49,158 nt of DNA, taken from positions 1-49,158 of the forward strand of contig NZ_AZDU01000010.1 of the NCBI RefSeq assembly GCF_001434815.1. The letters are read 5' to 3'. The position numbers and the translations under genes are program-made. Below, piece after piece: positions 16,795 to 23,658 of this stretch. How positions within the stretch are numbered: the first letter of the stretch is position 1; the number at the start of each line of letters is the position of its first letter. This DNA comes from Lactobacillus equicursoris DSM 19284 = JCM 14600 = CIP 110162 (lineage in GTDB: Bacteria; Bacillota; Bacilli; Lactobacillales; Lactobacillaceae). The notes under the pieces are model-generated. The model saw only the letters and a list, made by a program, of their open reading frames with translations. It made no database searches and was not told the origin of the DNA.

Positions 16795-16920
16795 GGGGCA
16801 CGGACCTACCCAAAATCGCCATGGCTACGTTGTCAGGGGGCACGGACCTATCCAAAATCACCATGGCTACGTTGTCAGGGGGCACGAACCTAACCAAAAC
16901 GACCATGGCTACGTTGCCAG
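16795..16920. repeat. Tandem 42-bp repeat, three copies (island C)
   Basis: GGGGCACGGACC-type units start at 16795, 16837 and 16879, and a partial fourth at 16921: an exact 42-bp period. The most constant parts are GGGGGCACG and CCATGGCTACGTTGTCAG. Because 42 is divisible by 3, reading frames stay open through the array on both strands, but I see no ribosome site, so those frames are probably not genes. A weak match (GATGGCTACGGTCAATCC) lies near 17496. Confidence 0.85.
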
Positions 16921-16940
16921 GGGGCTACCGCCAAACAAGA

Positions 16941-16987
16941 CAAAAGAAAAAGATCAAGATTTCCAAATCCGGAAATCTTGATCTTTT
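16941..16987 (-). terminator. Strong terminator of the Lys/Ala-rich protein gene
   Basis: A perfect stem of about 17 bp (16947-16964 with 16971-16987, arms GATCAAGATTTCC/GGAAATCTTGATC) with a 6-nt loop, followed on the minus strand by TTTTTCTTTTG. It begins at the stop codon. Confidence 0.92.
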
Positions 16988-16990
16988 TAA

Positions 16991-17386
16991 TTATTCTTCA
17001 ACAGTCGTTGAAACTTGTGGCACGCGTGGGTAAGCTGGCGCTGGATCAGCAACTCTTGGGAACGTGACCTTTTTAGCAAGAGACTTCTTAGTTGATGAAC
17101 TAGTCTTCTTTGATGATGACTTTGCGGCGGCCTTTTTCACAGTCTTCTTAGCAGCCTTCTTCTTAGCTACCTTTTTCACAGTCTTCTTAGCAGCCTTCTT
17201 CTTGGCTACCTTTTTGACTGACTTCTTAGCAGCCTTCTTCTTAGCTACCTTCTTAACTGACTTCTTGGCCTTCTTAGTAGCTGCACTAACCGTAGCAGTT
17301 TGGGTTGGCAAAGCGGCACCTACGCCCGCAGCCAAAGTAGCAGCAACAGCAATATTTGCAAGAATTTTAATTACTTTAGTCATCAT
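16991..17386 (-). CDS. Secreted Lys/Ala-rich repeat protein (histone H1-like)
   Basis: 131 residues from the MMTKVIKIL start; a longer frame to 17413 lacks a better ribosome site. A signal peptide (to about VSA/AT) precedes a highly basic region built from a 13-residue unit, KKSVKKVAKKKAA, repeated three to four times (39-bp period), then a Ser-rich linker and a Pro-rich tail (FPRVADPAPAYPRVPQV). The repeats resemble histone H1 tails or the basic repeats of bacterial surface adhesins. With a signal peptide it is likely to be exported and to bind the anionic wall, teichoic acid or extracellular DNA. It has no sortase motif. Function is inferred only from composition. Confidence 0.75.
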   Translation of the reverse strand: MMTKVIKILANIAVAATLAAGVGAALPTQTATVSAATKKAKKSVKKVAKKKAAKKSVKKVAKKKAAKKTVKKVAKKKAAKKTVKKAAAKSSSKKTSSSTKKSLAKKVTFPRVADPAPAYPRVPQVSTTVEE

Positions 17387-17543
17387 CTTCACCACAATCA
17401 CATTAATTCGCACATCTTTAACTAATTAGATTGTATCACCGATTGATAAGCAATTCTAATTAGTTTTTATCAATCATTTAGCCCAGGGCGGCCCCGATGG
17501 CTACGGTCAATCCGGCTACTTTATTATCTAAATCCATAGATAG

Positions 17544-17755
17544 TTGGTTATACTTGTTAGTTACCTGGCTTGGCAAAAAAAGTCTTCTACGCTTGGCGTC
17601 AAAGCAGTAGGCAAGCACAAGCTGGTTGACCGGTCTGGCAACTACTTCATCAGAACCAACCAGGCTGAATTTTTACAATCACAAATCGAAAGCAAGCTGC
17701 CAATGAGATCATGTCCGCCTACAACTTGGCCGTGAAGGGGCAAGTTGACCTGTAG
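17544..17755 (+). pseudogene. Frameshifted C-terminal gene remnant
   Basis: The plus strand codes for KHKLVDRSGNYFIRTNQAEF then LQSQIES, and after a one-base shift near 17695 for AANEIMSAYNLAVKGQVDL and a stop at 17753-17755. Both halves have convincing codon use. I do not recognise the protein. No start or ribosome site is left. Confidence 0.5.
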
Positions 17756-17799
17756 CTGGCTACTGGATGAACGACTACGCCGACCCAATGAGGAAAAGC

Positions 17800-18013
17800 G
17801 TACCACCCGGTACTTGCCGGTGTCGCCAAAACGGGTCAAAGCCCATGGCTGGTCGTGGTTGTTCCAAAAGAGGGCGTTCCAGCCGCCGCCTTGGTCCATT
17901 TTTTCCTGCCAGTCGGTAAAAAGTTCCTTCAACTTCATAAAGTCAAATGGCCTCTTTGACCACTTTTCTCTGTCTTTGTAGTCGACCTTCAAGTGGTGGA
18001 AGTTGAAGACCGC
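17800..18013 (-). pseudogene. treC: Fragment of alpha,alpha-phosphotrehalase (treC)
   Basis: The minus strand reads VFNFHHLKVDYKDREKWSKR, then a segment around WQEKMDQGGGWNALFWNNHD and QPWALTRFGDTGKYR: the conserved middle of GH13 trehalose-6-phosphate hydrolases, including the NHDQP motif. Only about 70 codons survive, with no start and no downstream part. It is fused in another frame to a TPR-type fragment. Trehalose-6-phosphate use through this locus has been lost. Confidence 0.8.
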
Positions 18014-18143
18014 GGTAGTATTCAACCGCCCGGGCATAGTCGCCCGCTCGGTAGCAAGCTGCCCCGTGGTCATTCAAGGCCTCCCCGTCGCTGGCATCAA
18101 GAGCCTTGAGGTCATCTGCCGTCAATTTAAAGTTGCCACACAT
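18014..18143 (-). pseudogene. N-terminal fragment of a TPR/Sel1-like protein
   Basis: MCGNFKLTADDLKALDASDG is followed by EALNDHGAACYRAGDYARAV and EYYR, one helix-turn-helix repeat of the TPR/Sel1 type, with AGGGGG 9 nt before the ATG. After about 43 codons the sequence switches to the treC fragment. The frame stays open to 17943, so a short chimeric peptide could be made, but this is most likely debris of a deletion. Confidence 0.6.
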
Positions 18144-18166
18144 CGCTTTGTCCCCCTTCGCAGCCT

Positions 18167-18649
18167 TTAAAATGTCAGCCGCATCTGATACCAGGTCACC
18201 CCGCCGTGGGTTGACCCGCTGACGCCCTCGTTCTTGAAGCCAAACTTAGCGTAGTAGTGAACGAGGCGGTCCTTGCAGGTCAAGACCAGGCCTTTGCGAC
18301 CTTGCTTCTTGGCATCCTCGATCGCGGCCTTAAGCAAGTCCCCGGCATAACCATGCCTGCGGTAGGCTGGCAGGGTGTTGACGCCGAAAATCATCTGCCA
18401 GTCCCCGTCTTCCTGGTGCAGCTCAGCCCGTTCATACATCTCATCCGTTAAGTCTGCCTGATCGGTTACGAACCCGTCGACAAATGCTACCAGCTGGTCG
18501 CCATCAAACATGAGCCAAAAATGATTGCCATAATGCTTTACCCGATCAGCAAACTCTTCAGCCGTTGCCGCTTCTGCTTTAGGAAAGCACTTGGCTTCCA
18601 CTGCCGCCAAAGCCTCCAAGTCGTCCGCCGTCGCGTGTCTGATTTCCAT
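18167..18649 (-). CDS. GNAT-family N-acetyltransferase
   Basis: 160 residues from ATG 18649, chosen because AAGGAGG lies 7 nt upstream; an open frame continues to 18862 without a better start. The acetyl-CoA-binding motif appears as VNTLPAYRRHGYAGDLLKAA (RxxGxA), followed by VHYYAKFGFKNEG, the usual GNAT C-terminal block. Substrate unknown. It lies downstream of maa in the same direction but is separated by a hairpin. Confidence 0.9.
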   Translation of the reverse strand: MEIRHATADDLEALAAVEAKCFPKAEAATAEEFADRVKHYGNHFWLMFDGDQLVAFVDGFVTDQADLTDEMYERAELHQEDGDWQMIFGVNTLPAYRRHGYAGDLLKAAIEDAKKQGRKGLVLTCKDRLVHYYAKFGFKNEGVSGSTHGGVTWYQMRLTF

Positions 18650-18682
18650 GATTATCCCTCCTTTTTGGCTTTTATCCAAACA

Positions 18683-18710
18683 CAAAGACGCGGCCTCTGC
18701 CGCGTCTTTG
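18683..18710 (-). terminator. Hairpin after maa
   Basis: CAAAGACGCGGC and GCCGCGTCTTTG form a perfect 12-bp stem with a CTCT loop. The tail on the minus strand (TGTTTGGATAAAA) is only moderately U-rich, so some read-through into the downstream acetyltransferase gene is possible. Confidence 0.65.
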
Positions 18711-18737
18711 TTTGAGCCATTAGTTATGACACTGAGT

Positions 18738-19349
18738 TTAGAAGAGTTCAGGATGATTCTCCAGTGAATCCTCTTCCGTGATTGCCCGGATTGGGCGGCA
18801 TGGCACGCCAACGGCCAGCGTGTTCGCGGGAATGTCCTTGGTGACCACGCTGCCGGCCCCAATCACGCAGCCTTCGCCAATCGTCACGCCTCCGCAAACA
18901 GTGACATTCCCTGCAATCCAGCAGTTGTCGCCAATCGTGATTGGCTTGGCGTATTCCTTGTCATTCGTGCTGCCGTCGGGTTTGACGTACGGGTTTCTGT
19001 CCTGCCAGCGCAGGGGATGCATTGGCGTCAGCAAAGAGACATTGGGCCCCATAAAGACATTGTCGCCAATCGTCACCGGACAGCAGTCAATACAGGTGAA
19101 GTTGAAGTTGGCGAAAGCCCCCTTCCCAATCGAGGTGAAGCAGCCATAGTCAAATTGCACCGGTCCCTGCAGGTAGAAAGAATCCCCCGCGATTCCGAGC
19201 TCCTTGAGCGTTTCCTGGCGCTTGGGATCATTCTCCAGGAGGTCATTGTATTCCTTGCTCAGGCGGTGGGCCTTGGCTCTAAGGGTGGATAATTCTGGGT
19301 CGGTCGGGTTATAGATTTTCCCGGCCAGCATCTTTTCCTTTTCGGTCAT
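18738..19349 (-). CDS. maa: Maltose/galactoside O-acetyltransferase family protein
   Basis: 203 residues. An N-terminal maltose-acetyltransferase helical domain (MTEKEKMLAGKIYNPTDPEL) is followed by left-handed beta-helix hexapeptide repeats (GDNVFMGPNVSLLTPMHP, ITIGDNCWIAGNVTVCGGVT, IGEGCVIGAGSVVTKDIPAN). The catalytic His is in TPMHPL. Such enzymes acetylate sugars with acetyl-CoA as trimers. Length is usual. AAAGGAG lies 7 nt before the ATG. Confidence 0.92.
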   Translation of the reverse strand: MTEKEKMLAGKIYNPTDPELSTLRAKAHRLSKEYNDLLENDPKRQETLKELGIAGDSFYLQGPVQFDYGCFTSIGKGAFANFNFTCIDCCPVTIGDNVFMGPNVSLLTPMHPLRWQDRNPYVKPDGSTNDKEYAKPITIGDNCWIAGNVTVCGGVTIGEGCVIGAGSVVTKDIPANTLAVGVPCRPIRAITEEDSLENHPELF

Positions 19350-19507
19350 TTTTTTCTCCTTTAAGCGTGATGCAGCAATTGGCCGTTCTCTTTTCTATGC
19401 TTAAACACAAATCCGGCCAGCAACGCAAGATTAACGCTGCATGTCCAAGATAATTCATATTCTAGCAGACGTCAATTGCAAGAATAAATTTTATATAAAA
19501 ATATCAA

Positions 19508-20569
19508 CTATCTGCTGTCAGCTCTCACGTAGAAAGTGCCTCGGCCAGATCCCTTCCGGATGACAAGCCCCTCTTCAGTGAGCGTCTTTAACGCGGCAAG
19601 TGCCGATGACCGGCTGACGCTTGGGCAGTGGGCCAGCACGTCCGTGCTAGTGAATTTGCCAATTTTTTCCAGGGCGTAGTGCTTCACGATATCATATGCC
19701 GTGCCGCCTTGACCATGTTCAGACATTAACCCAACACGTTCTTCGAACTCAGTGTAGCAAGCTAAGATCACCTGCAGCATGTAGCGGATGAAAGGCGCTG
19801 GATCATTTTTCTCTTCATGCCAGCCCAAGTCAATCTGCTGCAAAACATAGTAGTAGCGGTCCTTAGTTTTTTCAATCTGCTTTTCAATACTGATGTACTT
19901 TCCGACATTGTAGCCGCTCTTGTATAAAAGAAGCAGGGTTAACAGCCGGCTCATTCGGCCGTTGCCATCATTGAAGGGGTGAATGCAAAGGAAATCGCAG
20001 ATAAAAGCAGGAATCAAGATTAATGCATCAATTTGCTCGCTTGCGCTAGCCTGCTCATAAGCATTGCACAGTCTTTCCACAGCTTCCGGCGTATCGGCAG
20101 GCGAAACCGGGACAAATCTAGTAACCGACGTTCCATCAGGCCTGGTTTCATTGATATAATTCTGGGCACTCTTAAAGTGGCCGCCATAAGAGAAGCCAGC
20201 TTTTTTTAACAGATCCCGGTGGAGCTGAAGAATGTAAGACGGCCTAACGGGGATATACTCATAGCTCTCGTGGATTGTGTTCAGAACATCCCGATAGCCC
20301 ATGATTTCATCTTCATCCCGGTTTCTTGGCCGCGTTTTTTCGGCAAAAAGTTGCTTCATCCGCGTGCTTGTCGTCACGATCCCCTCAATTTTGTTTGAGG
20401 CTTCGGTACTTTGGATCTTGGCTATTTCAACCAAGCGGTCAAGCTTCACGGGCTTTTGCCGGAAAAACAGGTCCTGTCTTCCCTTGCATTCATGAATCTT
20501 GGCCACGAGGTTGACTATGTCCATGTTCCAGGCTTTTTCAGCAAGTTTGCTGTAATCAAATGACCTCAT
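19508..20569 (-). CDS. Fic-domain protein with C-terminal winged helix
   Basis: 353 residues from ATG 20569 (AAGGAAA upstream; a longer frame to 20635 runs through the operator and is unlikely). An N-terminal Fic_N-like region contains the inhibitory motif S58-NKI-E62-G. The Fic motif HPFNDGNGRMSR starts at H197 and is complete. A C-terminal winged helix follows (GKFTSTDVLAHCPSVSRSSA, then LKTLTEEGLVIRKGSGRGTF). This is the common Fic plus HTH architecture. The promoter region carries four symmetric sites, so autoregulation is likely. The AMPylation target is unknown. Confidence 0.92.
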   Translation of the reverse strand: MRSFDYSKLAEKAWNMDIVNLVAKIHECKGRQDLFFRQKPVKLDRLVEIAKIQSTEASNKIEGIVTTSTRMKQLFAEKTRPRNRDEDEIMGYRDVLNTIHESYEYIPVRPSYILQLHRDLLKKAGFSYGGHFKSAQNYINETRPDGTSVTRFVPVSPADTPEAVERLCNAYEQASASEQIDALILIPAFICDFLCIHPFNDGNGRMSRLLTLLLLYKSGYNVGKYISIEKQIEKTKDRYYYVLQQIDLGWHEEKNDPAPFIRYMLQVILACYTEFEERVGLMSEHGQGGTAYDIVKHYALEKIGKFTSTDVLAHCPSVSRSSALAALKTLTEEGLVIRKGSGRGTFYVRADSR

Positions 20570-20577
20570 AAGTTTCC

Positions 20578-20652
20578 TTTCGTCCAACCAACTCTTTTTT
20601 CGTCCAATTTTGCCCGATTTTGGACGAAAAAACAAATAATTGGACTAAAAAA
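20578..20652. promoter_or_regulatory. Four-site dyad-symmetric operator of the Fic gene
   Basis: CGTCCAA occurs at 20581-20587 and 20601-20607, and its inverse TTGGAC(G/T) at 20620-20626 and 20640-20646. The inner pair extends to a perfect 13-bp inverted repeat, TTTTTTCGTCCAA/TTGGACGAAAAAA. Both pairs centre on 20613.5 and each step is 20 bp, so the sites lie on one DNA face. The array begins about 10 bp before the Fic start codon. It fits binding of a dimeric or tetrameric repressor, probably the Fic protein itself. Confidence 0.75.
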
Positions 20653-20681
20653 GTCCCTTCACGCTTAAACATGAAGGGACT
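20647..20681 (-). terminator. Terminator of the ATP-grasp gene
   Basis: AGTCCCTTCA (20652-20661) pairs with TGAAGGGACT (20672-20681); the minus strand continues TTTTTT. It lies against the Fic operator. A short palindrome GTCGGTTGACCGAC at 20695-20708 precedes it. Confidence 0.85.
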
Positions 20682-20747
20682 TCACTATATCTTGGTCGGT
20701 TGACCGACTAAGTTATTTTTGCCGATATAACGCCAATCAAGTCTTTT

Positions 20748-21614
20748 TTAATCTGTTAGTTTCACAAATGCATGATAGATTGCCTGGTAATATTCTACCG
20801 CGTCTTGACCAGTTGAAAGGCCAGAAACACTGCCGTCTCCTGCTTCAATGATCTTCCACGATCCGTCCGCTAATTCAGCGTAATCGATCGTGTAGTACGG
20901 GCTATTTAAGCCACGATATTTTTCGGCCAATTCCATCGGTAACTTATTTACGGACTTTGGCTGCTTCGAATTTTTGCTTATGCTGATGATTTTTCCATTT
21001 GCGTAAAATACCCGGAATTCATTTGTCATGCCATCATAACGTTTTAGGTCTAGATATTCTTTGACGCAAATTCCCCCAGTAAGAAGATTGCCCCGGTATT
21101 TGTAAAAAATCTTCATTGCCTCATCGAATTCTGCTTGGCTTGTCGACTGGTCAAAAAAGGCTGGGAATTCAGTCCCTTTCACCGATTTAACGCTGTCCTT
21201 GACCATGAAGCGGTTAAAATGACTCTTCACAGTTTCCAGATCTACCTTTTGATCTGGAAAATAGATCATCTTTGCCGAGTCATCTTTAATCAGCGGATAG
21301 ACATTTTGAAAGAGATGCATGTTCGAGTAAGCTTCTGGCTTGGTCAACAAGTGAATTCCATTAGCGTCAAGCTCCTCGTAAAGCCGCTGATATTCCTCCA
21401 GTTTTAGCATCCAGCCCCGGTAAATAACAGGATTTGAAATGTTGCCGTGATCGGTCAGCTTGAGTTTGTCTCCCGCCAGCCAATTGTCGTAGTTAAACAA
21501 GACCGTGTTAAAAAGCTTTGTTTTTTCAGCGGCTTGAAATTCTTCACTCATATCATCGTCTATGACACGATAATTCATGTAACTGCCAGGAAATAATATC
21601 GTCATCTTTTTCAT
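20748..21614 (-). CDS. ATP-grasp domain protein
   Basis: 288 residues. Elements of the ATP-grasp fold are visible: HFNRFMVKDSVKSVKG (ATP-binding lysines), EYLDLKRYDGMTNEFRVFYA, and near the end DYAELADGSWKIIEAGDGSVSG, with the metal-binding E and the usual N replaced by D in EAGD. Such enzymes join a carboxylate to an amine or thiol through an acyl phosphate. This stand-alone family is found next to regulators and in small peptide-modifying clusters; no precursor peptide is visible here. It lies 52 bp downstream of the XRE regulator remnant and could share its transcript. Confidence 0.8.
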   Translation of the reverse strand: MKKMTILFPGSYMNYRVIDDDMSEEFQAAEKTKLFNTVLFNYDNWLAGDKLKLTDHGNISNPVIYRGWMLKLEEYQRLYEELDANGIHLLTKPEAYSNMHLFQNVYPLIKDDSAKMIYFPDQKVDLETVKSHFNRFMVKDSVKSVKGTEFPAFFDQSTSQAEFDEAMKIFYKYRGNLLTGGICVKEYLDLKRYDGMTNEFRVFYANGKIISISKNSKQPKSVNKLPMELAEKYRGLNSPYYTIDYAELADGSWKIIEAGDGSVSGLSTGQDAVEYYQAIYHAFVKLTD

Positions 21615-21666
21615 CGTCGTTACTTCTTATTATTAGAGTCGTAATTTAATGTCTTTCTCTACCAGA

Positions 21667-22198
21667 TTATGGAACACGAACTACAACTGCCAGCTTCTCA
21701 TTTATCTTTTTCTGGTAGATTTCATTGTTCTTGACAATTTCGATACTGGAATCAATGATCGTTTTCTTGTATGAATCAGGATCAGGGATCATATCTTTCT
21801 GTTGTTCGAAGGTCTTAATCTGTGACCACATTTTTAAAATCTGAGGATCAGCATTTTTCAGAAAGATTGCAGTTTTTTGATTCGAGCTCCCAATGTAGTC
21901 GATCATATCTTTTTCCCAAAGCGCGACGATACTATTGATCAAGTTTTCGCCATATGAATCAGAATTTGTTAAAAGAAGTTGCGGATTTGTTCCATAACAT
22001 AAATAGTCAATTGAAACATCCAATGCTATTGCGATATTGGCAATAGTATCTAATCCAGGCTTCTTCTTACCTGTTTCATAATTGCTAAGGGCAGTGCTAC
22101 TGATCCCTATCAATTCTGCACATTTAATTTGTGACAACTTCTTTTTTATTTCTTGCTAATCTAATATTCTTTCCAATAATGTGTTGATCTAATTCCAT
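21667..22198 (-). pseudogene. XRE-family regulator with an N-terminal frameshift
   Basis: The true start is ATG 22198, reading MELDQHIIGKNIRLARNKK; then the frame is lost in a run of six A (22142-22147 on the minus strand). With one A fewer the sequence continues KLSQIKCAELIGISSTALSN and YETGKKKPGLDTIANIAIAL, a classic helix-turn-helix, followed by a ligand or dimer domain to residue about 175. The remaining frame from 22137 lacks helix 1. The lesion may be a mutation, a sequencing error, or a phase-variable homopolymer. The regulator is adjacent to the ATP-grasp gene and probably controlled it. Confidence 0.75.
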
Positions 22199-22313
22199 AG
22201 CAGCTTTTATCCTTTTGATTATCACTAAAGTATATTCGATTACATTTTTAGTGTACCGCACTTTAACAAATGTATAAAACACTGCGACGCACTCACCAAT
22301 ATTTATTGCCTAA

Positions 22314-22538
22314 AAAACTGAGCCTAAAAATCCTCATGTTCATCATGGATATGAACACAACGAGAATGACGGTATTGCAAAAGCTGCTCATCTAACCTTA
22401 GAAGAGAAAAAATGGTATATCGTGCACGACATGCTTGGAAAAAGCGAAAGTCTGATGTTTGGGCAAATACAAGATTTGATACTCATTACAGGAGAAAAAA
22501 AGAATGAAGACAAACAAAGATCACGTAGAAGAAAATAA
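22314..22538 (+). pseudogene. C-terminal remnant, His-rich, unknown
   Basis: The plus strand reads EPKNPHVHHGYEHNENDGIA then KAAHLTLEEKKWYIVHDMLG and ends in a basic tail. The frame begins after a stop at 22311 with no start codon. It overlaps the next ORF by 35 bp, as translationally coupled gene pairs often do. A toxin C-terminus followed by an immunity gene is one possible reading, but I recognise neither. Confidence 0.45.
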
Positions 22539-22818
22539 GCCTTTCACTTGGGAAAGTTTTATGTTATCTGAATCATAGAACGAATTTCCGGAAAGAAAGG
22601 ACGATCCACCTTTAACAATGGATTTTCTTTTCTGGTATCACGGTATTAGATATATCATTACCGCCGCCTACGGTGACGGTGGCTACATGATTGCCGAAGA
22701 ACTCAGCGGAAAAGTCATAATTCAAAATAAGAATTTCCGTAAGTTGGTAGAAGACGTTCCCTTGTTTGAAGGTAAAACTTTCAAGGAACTTTTGCCCGAT
22801 TTAGACGTAGAATATTAG
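22504..22818 (+). pseudogene. Small unknown gene with an internal amber stop
   Basis: From ATG 22504 (GGAG 9 nt upstream) the frame reads MKTNKDHVEENKPFTWESFM LSES, then TAG at 22576-22578, and continues in the same frame NEFPERKDDPPLT and MDFLFWYHGIRYIITAAYGD to a stop at 22816-22818. It would be a 104-residue protein if the TAG were a sense codon. The downstream part (66 codons from 22618) has no good ribosome site. Function unknown; small size and position fit an immunity or antitoxin-like protein. Confidence 0.55.
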
Positions 22819-22889
22819 CTCATCAACCAAAAAAAGCATCCCTGGCAGTGAAAGGACTTTGTTAATTGGCCATAAGCTATTCCTTAGTC

Positions 22890-22908
22890 AGCACGGTCAC
22901 GCATTCAA
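22890..22908 (-). repeat. Attachment-site core, distal copy
   Basis: AGCACGGTCACGCATTCAA, identical to 25276-25294. On the minus strand the sequence before it (reading TVSFHV) does not fit the rlmCD family, whereas the sequence after it (TVLTKE, stop) does, as expected at an element-chromosome junction. Confidence 0.75.
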
Positions 22909-23066
22909 CGTGAAACGAGACAGTGAGGAACATAATCACGTCGGTTCTTGCTGTCTGGGAATTGCTCAAAGCAGGGACATGCTATTCGGGAATTTGTCAG
23001 AAATATGATGTTGCTCCATTACCTTCAATGATATCAGCGACTTTGCAAAACACATTGAACTGGAAG

Positions 23067-23615
23067 TTATCGATCTGACTTTAATAATGCATAGATGCTC
23101 ACATCGCAGACACCCTGATTATTTACAGCCGCGCTTCTTAGGGTACCTTCATATTTCATTCCGCATTTTTCCATAACCAGTCCTGAATGAGGATTATTTA
23201 CATCGTGTTTTGCCTGGACGCGATTTGCACCGACCTGATCGAACATAAAATTAATTACTGCACTCAACGCTTCCGAAGTTATTCCACGGTTCCACCACGG
23301 TCTGCCAATGCAGTAACCGATTTCTGCCATCTGCGTTTTTTCATTGATTGATACAACAGATATTGAACCAATCGGTTCGTTGAGATTTTTCGGCACAATT
23401 GCCCACTGATAAAAGTCCGGCTTTTCATAGGACGCAGTCCATTCATTCAATATATGAATTCCGGTATCCAAACTGGTATAAGCAGGCCATGTCAGAAACT
23501 TTGTAACCTCTTTGTCTGATGCCCAATTCTGAAACATGGCCTCTGCATCTTCGACCATAAATTCTCTTAACAACAGCCTTTTCGTTTCTATCGTATAGGT
23601 TCCACAATGATTCAT
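23067..23615 (-). CDS. GNAT acetyltransferase, RimJ/RimL-like
   Basis: 182 residues starting MNHCGTYTIETKRLLLREF, the typical opening of ribosomal-protein-alanine-type acetyltransferases. GYCIGRPWWNRGITSEALSA is the acetyl-CoA-binding motif and HSGLVMEKCGMKYEGTLR the C-terminal block. AGAGGA lies 8 nt before the ATG. It is cargo of the integrated element, and its codon use is more balanced than that of the neighbouring housekeeping genes. It may modify a small molecule or ribosomal protein; resistance function is possible but unproven. Confidence 0.88.
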   Translation of the reverse strand: MNHCGTYTIETKRLLLREFMVEDAEAMFQNWASDKEVTKFLTWPAYTSLDTGIHILNEWTASYEKPDFYQWAIVPKNLNEPIGSISVVSINEKTQMAEIGYCIGRPWWNRGITSEALSAVINFMFDQVGANRVQAKHDVNNPHSGLVMEKCGMKYEGTLRSAAVNNQGVCDVSIYALLKSDR

Positions 23616-23658
23616 GTCTAATCCTCTAACTTTCGATTTGTCATCTTCTCTTAAGGAT

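Noticed and set aside
16619-17033. Open frames on both strands through the 42-bp array (95 and 112 codons)
   Set aside because: Open on both strands at once because of the period; they run into unrelated remnants and terminators.
22130-22160. Programmed -1 ribosomal frameshift in the XRE gene
   Set aside because: The needed shift is +1 relative to the start frame and the A-run does not align with an X XXY YYZ heptamer; a base insertion explains it better.
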